Shown here: piece after piece, positions 7,082 to 9,715 of the stretch
Position numbering within the stretch: the first letter of the stretch is position 1
How the letters are laid out: the number at the start of each line of letters is the position of its first letter
Origin: Pseudomonadota bacterium
GTDB taxonomy: Bacteria; Pseudomonadota; Gammaproteobacteria; Steroidobacterales; Steroidobacteraceae
NCBI GenBank assembly: GCA_003242275.1
Contig: QGUX01000122.1
Span: 1 to 9,715, forward strand
Length of the DNA: 9,715 nt
Direction of reading: 5' to 3'
The notes under the pieces: model-generated
Told to the model about the DNA's origin: nothing
What the model saw: only the letters and a program-made list of their open reading frames with translations
Database searches by the model: none
Made by a program: the position numbers and the translations under genes

Positions 7082-7301
7082 CATGTCCCCCGCAATCGGA
7101 TGTTGTACGAAAGAGACAACAAGTTCGCGATGTTGTTGAAAGCCCTTCCTCGCTGCCTCGTGCAGGCTTTCCAGGCAGAAGGCCATTTATTTGTCAAGGC
7201 AGACGTCAGTAAGAACAACTAAAAAATCAGTGATTTGATGCGTCAATCGCGAAAATCACGCAGCCGGCTATCCGGGATTCCCTGTCCTGATCCAAGTTGT
7301 T
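7082..7301. other. AT-richer spacer between porins with short repeats
   Basis: This gap is clearly richer in A and T than the surrounding genes. It holds GATGTTGT twice (7099-7106 and 7129-7136), exactly 30 bp apart, and an ACAACA at 7116-7121 complementary to the first copy's TGTTGT. Further on, AAATCA-G-TGATTT forms a dyad at 7224-7236. GTGATTT (7230-7236) also pairs with AAATCAC (7253-7259), and TTGA-TGCG-TCAA lies at 7235-7246. These could be regulator sites for the porin 2 promoter that follows. I see no recognisable gene apart from a doubtful 40-codon ORF. Confidence 0.35.
7100..7222 (+). other. Doubtful 40-residue ORF
   Basis: An ATG-started reading frame beginning MLYERDNKFAMLLKALPRC and ending DVSKNN before TAA. 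It follows the porin 1 terminator, so it would need its own promoter, and there is no ribosome site before the ATG. It has a plausible amphipathic composition and resembles no family I know. The frame is an extension of a longer open frame antisense-free but out of phase with porin 1, so it may be chance. Confidence 0.15.
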
Positions 7302-7330
7302 TTTACATCCCCCGGTCACGCTGCTAGGCT
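7302..7330 (+). promoter_or_regulatory. Predicted promoter of porin 2
   Basis: TTTACA (7302-7307), a 17-bp spacer and TAGGCT (7325-7330). The -35 differs from TTGACA at one base and the -10 is weak, but GCTGCTAGGCT is shared exactly with the porin 1 promoter. Transcription should begin near 7337, inside the leader stem. Confidence 0.6.
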
Positions 7331-7332
7331 AT

Positions 7333-7365
7333 CGCCACGCTTCGGCGTATGGCGCATGCAACAGG
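7333..7365 (+). other. Porin 2 leader hairpin and GCAACAGG box
   Basis: CGCCACGC (7333-7340), a TTCG tetraloop, GCGT (7345-7348), a bulged AT and GGCG (7351-7354) make an 8-bp stem with one bulge. GCAACAGG follows at 7358-7365. UUCG loops are unusually stable in RNA. The same elements with equal spacing precede porin 1, where the outer pairs are weaker. Function is not established. Confidence 0.45.
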
Positions 7366-7403
7366 GCGCCAGATTCTGTCCAAACCCGTTAAGGAGTGAA
7401 TGA

Positions 7404-8075
7404 ATGACCAAGTCTCGAATCGCCGCTGGTGCGGCTCTGCTGGCCGTTGCTGGCCTGGCCAGTGCCGGCGAGTTTTCGGTGACGCCGGCCGTCGTGTCCG
7501 ACTATGACTTCCGTGGCGCGACCCAGACCGACGAGGATCCCGCCTTCCAGCTGGGCGCCAGCTACAACTTCGACAGCGGCTTCTACGTGGGTGCCTGGGG
7601 CAGCACGCTGAAGTTCCCGGACCCGTCCGATGACGTGGAGGTGGACCTGTTCGCCGGCTACGCCGGTGACACCGGCCTGTTCGGCTACGACGTGGGTGTC
7701 AACTGGTACACCTACCCGGGCTGGAGCGACCTGAACACGGTCGAGCTGTACGCGGGCATCAGCAAGGACTGGCTCAGCGCCAAGCTGTGGTACTCGCCGG
7801 ACTACGCCAGCACCGACGAGGACGGCTTCTACCTGGAGGCCAATGCGGTCTACCCGATCAAGGCCGTCGAGGGCCTGTCGCTGCTGGCCCACGTGGGCCG
7901 TTCCTTCGGCGATGCCTCGGGCTCGTTCGTGAAGACGCTGGACTACTCGGTGGGCGTTGGCTACTCGATCGCCAACTTCGACTTCGCCGTGAAGTACATC
8001 GACACGAACAAGAGCAGCCTGGACGCCGACCGCGTGTGGGCCTCGGTCTCGACCACCCTGCCCTGGGGCAAGTGA
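7404..8075 (+). CDS. TorF-family putative porin (paralogue 2)
   Basis: Predicted outer-membrane beta-barrel of 223 residues, paralogous to the upstream gene. The signal peptide ends ASA before GEF at residue 21. The mature start SVTPAVVSDYDFRGATQTDEDPAFQLGASY with SGFYVGAWGSTLKF carries the Gcw_chp/TorF pattern. Later segments VELYAGISKDW, LSLLAHVGRSFG, LDYSVGVGYSIANFDFAVKYID and VWASVSTTLPW line up with paralogue 1. It is shorter, lacking the insertion after the KF strand, and more acidic in its loops (FPDPSDDVEVD, STDEDG). The ribosome site AAGGAG (7391-7396) is strong, seven bases before the ATG. The gene has its own promoter, leader and terminator, so the pair can be expressed separately. 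Substrate is unknown. Confidence 0.9.
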   Translation: MTKSRIAAGAALLAVAGLASAGEFSVTPAVVSDYDFRGATQTDEDPAFQLGASYNFDSGFYVGAWGSTLKFPDPSDDVEVDLFAGYAGDTGLFGYDVGVNWYTYPGWSDLNTVELYAGISKDWLSAKLWYSPDYASTDEDGFYLEANAVYPIKAVEGLSLLAHVGRSFGDASGSFVKTLDYSVGVGYSIANFDFAVKYIDTNKSSLDADRVWASVSTTLPWGK

Positions 8076-8109
8076 CCAGACGGCCAGCTGGCCTGAGCTG
8101 ACATGCACT

Positions 8110-8144
8110 GGCCCGGCGCGTGATGCGCCGGGCCTTTCTTTTTT
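8110..8144 (+). terminator. Rho-independent terminator of porin 2
   Basis: Perfect 10-bp stem GGCCCGGCGC (8110-8119) and GCGCCGGGCC (8125-8134) with a GTGAT loop, then a T-rich tail (8135-8144, one C). It serves the plus strand only, since no T-tract follows the stem on the minus strand. A run of eight G (8145-8152) follows. The left arm GGCCCGGC equals that of the porin 1 terminator. Confidence 0.92.
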
Positions 8145-8167
8145 GGGGGGGGAGCGCGGGGCGCCCC

Positions 8168-9517
8168 TTATCCCGCGGCCCGGATCGCCTTGCCCAGCGT
8201 CTCGACCAGCTGGTCGATCTGGCTCTTCTCGATGACCAGCGGCGGCGACATGGCCGTGATGTCACCGGCGGTGCGCACCAGGATGCCGGCCTCGAAGGCC
8301 TTCAGGAACACCTCGAAGCCGCGCTTGCCCGGGCTGCCGGCAATGGGTTCGTATTCGATGCCGGCGGTCAGGCCGTAGTTGCGGATGTCGATGACGTTCG
8401 GCGTGCCCTTCAGGCTGTGCACGGCCTCCTGCCAGTACGGCGCCAGTTCCTTCGCGCGCTGGAACAGGCCCTCGCGCTCGTAGAGGCCGATGGCGGCGAT
8501 GCCGGCCGCGCAGGCCGTGGGATGGGCGGAGTAGGTGTAGCCGTGGAACAGCTCGATGGCCGTCTCCGGCCCGGTCATGAAGGCGTCGTGGATCTCCTTC
8601 TTCACCAGCACCGCGCCCATGGGCACGGCGCCGTTGGTGAGGCCCTTGGCGCAGGTGATGATGTCGGGCGTGACGCCGAATTCCTGCGAGGCGAAGGCCG
8701 AGCCGGTGCGGCCGAAGCCGGTGATGACCTCGTCGAAGATCAGCAGGATGCCGTGCCTGGTGCAGATCTCGCGCAGCTTCGCCAGGTAGCCCTTCGGCGG
8801 CGGCAGCACGCCGGTGGAGCCGGCGATGGGCTCGACGATCACCGCGGCGATGTTCGAGGCATCGTGCAGCGCCACCAGGCGCTCCAGCGCCTCGGCGAAC
8901 TCGATGCCGTGCTCGGGCATGCCCTTCGAGAAGGCGTTCCTGGCGAGGTCGTGCGTGTGGGGCAGGTGGTCCGCGCCCGGCACCATGGCCGGGCTCCAGG
9001 CCTTGCGGTTGGCCACCATGCCGCCCACGGTGGTGCCGCCCAGGTTCACGCCGTGGTAGCCGCGCTCGCGGCCGATCAGCCGCGTGCGGGTGGCCTCGCC
9101 CTTCACGCGGTGGTACTGCAGGGCGATCTTCAGCGCGGTCTCGACGGCCTCGGCGCCGCTGTTGGCGAAGAACACATGGTCGAGGCCCGCCGGTGCGATC
9201 TTCACCAGGCGGTTGGCCAGCTCGAAGGCCTGCGGGTGCCCGAACTGGAAGGGCGGGGCGTAGTCGCAGGTCTCCAGCGAGCGCGCCACGGCCTCGCTGA
9301 TCTCCCTGCGGCCATGGCCGGCGTTCACGCACCACAGGCCGGCCACGCCGTCGAGGATCTGCCGCCCGTCGGTGGTCCAGTAGTGCACGCCGCGGGCGTG
9401 CGAGAGGATGCGGGGGTTGGCCTTGAAGTGCCGGTTGGCGGTGAACGGCATCCAGAAGGCCTCGAGCTCTTGCCGCGTCAGCACGCGCGGGGCGAAGTCG
9501 GCGGGGCGGGCGTTCAT
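8168..9517 (-). CDS. Omega-amino acid:pyruvate aminotransferase (class III, PLP)
   Basis: Cytoplasmic PLP enzyme that moves the terminal amino group of beta-alanine or related omega-amino acids to pyruvate, giving an aldehyde/semialdehyde and alanine. It has 449 residues, as in the family. The class III signature runs from LLIFDEVITGFGRTG, with Asp262 for the PLP ring nitrogen, to AKGLTNGAVPMG with Lys291 as the Schiff-base lysine. LDGVAGLWCVNAGHGRREI (55-73), ANSGAEAVETALK, FHGYTYSAHP and LVRTAGD with Arg414 match the Pseudomonas beta-alanine:pyruvate enzyme and its substrate-binding Trp and Arg. ATG 9517 is chosen because GGAG lies six bases upstream (9524-9527 on the complement); upstream in-frame codons are not family-like. 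A minus-strand TATGAT -10 candidate is at 9546-9551. It is divergent from an aldehyde dehydrogenase that could oxidise its product. Putrescine or other amine substrates are possible. Confidence 0.94.
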   Translation of the reverse strand: MNARPADFAPRVLTRQELEAFWMPFTANRHFKANPRILSHARGVHYWTTDGRQILDGVAGLWCVNAGHGRREISEAVARSLETCDYAPPFQFGHPQAFELANRLVKIAPAGLDHVFFANSGAEAVETALKIALQYHRVKGEATRTRLIGRERGYHGVNLGGTTVGGMVANRKAWSPAMVPGADHLPHTHDLARNAFSKGMPEHGIEFAEALERLVALHDASNIAAVIVEPIAGSTGVLPPPKGYLAKLREICTRHGILLIFDEVITGFGRTGSAFASQEFGVTPDIITCAKGLTNGAVPMGAVLVKKEIHDAFMTGPETAIELFHGYTYSAHPTACAAGIAAIGLYEREGLFQRAKELAPYWQEAVHSLKGTPNVIDIRNYGLTAGIEYEPIAGSPGKRGFEVFLKAFEAGILVRTAGDITAMSPPLVIEKSQIDQLVETLGKAIRAAG

Positions 9518-9611
9518 GGGAGACTCCGGGAATGACCTGCCGACGATCATAGGAAAAGTTGACACGGGCGGCGATGCATTCCGAAATAACCCCATTCTCC
9601 CACCTCATCCC
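9518..9611. promoter_or_regulatory. Divergent promoter region, aminotransferase/aldehyde dehydrogenase
   Basis: The 94-bp gap holds TATGAT on the minus strand (complement of 9546-9551), a five-of-six -10 for the aminotransferase, without a good -35. On the plus strand TTGACA (9559-9564) is a perfect -35 and CGAAAT (9582-9587) a weak -10 at 17 bp. The elements lie so close that one regulator could control both genes. Confidence 0.45.
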
Positions 9612-9715
9612 ATGACCGCCACTTCCCCCACCGACTGGCATCGCCGCGCCGCGGCACTCTCGCCCCGCGAAGGGGTGTTCATCGAGGGCGAGTTCCGTCC
9701 TGCGCATTCGGGCGC
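9612..9715 (+). CDS. Aldehyde dehydrogenase N-terminus, PuuC-like (cut by right edge)
   Basis: Only 34 full codons are visible. TDWHRRAAALSPREGVFIEGEFRPAHSG follows the N-terminal pattern of the gamma-glutamyl-aminobutyraldehyde dehydrogenase (PuuC) branch: a DW-RAAAL helix, a short linker and FI-GE/RY before the first beta strand. In that branch the enzyme oxidises amino-aldehydes to acids with NAD(P). Being divergent from an omega-aminotransferase, which produces such aldehydes, fits the call. There is no clear ribosome site before the ATG. No catalytic residue is in view, so another aldehyde dehydrogenase subfamily is possible. Confidence 0.6.
   Translation, partial: MTATSPTDWHRRAAALSPREGVFIEGEFRPAHSG

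Noticed and set aside
7224..7259. FNR/CRP-type site or CRISPR-like repeat
   Set aside because: TTGA-N4-TCAA is two bases short of the FNR consensus, and the repeats are too short and few for a CRISPR array.
8145..8167. Terminator for the aminotransferase on the minus strand
   Set aside because: GGGGCGCCCC is self-complementary but has no stable loop or following T-tract on the minus strand.
8120..9535. 471-codon plus-strand frame opposite the aminotransferase
   Set aside because: Antisense shadow; the minus frame carries the complete class III signature and starts with a good ribosome site.
1..9715. tRNA, rRNA, insertion sequence, phage or defence genes
   Set aside because: None seen; the remaining gaps are short promoters, terminators or the inter-porin spacer.

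Overview
This is a GC-rich (about two-thirds G+C by eye) bacterial chromosomal window with compact, mostly divergent or convergent gene pairs. The protein set is typical of a proteobacterium: family I pyrophosphatase, a lipoprotein outer-membrane factor, TorF-type porins and an omega-amino-acid:pyruvate aminotransferase. Together they suggest an environmental gammaproteobacterium, but no rRNA or other taxonomic marker is present, so this is inference.

Layout. (1) Positions 1-2225, minus strand: an ABC exporter unit, made of an ATPase and a large FtsX/MacB-type permease joined by a GTGA stop/start overlap. The permease runs off the left edge. (2) Positions 2326-2862, plus: inorganic pyrophosphatase (ppa), divergent from the ABC unit across a short region with a 15-bp dyad. 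(3) Positions 2822-4683, minus: a two-gene operon of a D-2-hydroxyacid dehydrogenase (glyoxylate/hydroxypyruvate reductase type) followed by a plant/yeast-type P-loop D-glycerate 3-kinase homologue. The kinase 3' end overlaps the ppa 3' end by 41 bp, tail to tail. (4) Positions 4735-6108, plus: a TolC-family outer-membrane lipoprotein, divergent from the operon across a 16-bp perfect palindrome. (5) Positions 6297-8075, plus: two tandem paralogous TorF-family porins, each with its own terminator and with a near-duplicate promoter and leader hairpin. A 396-bp gap between them holds tandem hairpins, a doubtful small ORF and several short dyads. (6) Positions 8168-9517, minus: a class III aminotransferase, divergent from the start of an aldehyde dehydrogenase at 9612 that is cut by the right edge.

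How the genes may work together. The reductase and kinase would carry hydroxypyruvate to D-glycerate and then to 3-phosphoglycerate, a glyoxylate/serine salvage route. The aminotransferase and aldehyde dehydrogenase would oxidise amines such as beta-alanine or polyamine breakdown products. The tandem porins and the TolC-like lipoprotein are envelope genes. I found no CRISPR array, tRNA, rRNA, insertion sequence or phage gene. No new multi-gene system is evident. The most unusual material is regulatory: the duplicated porin leader and the palindromes between divergent genes.
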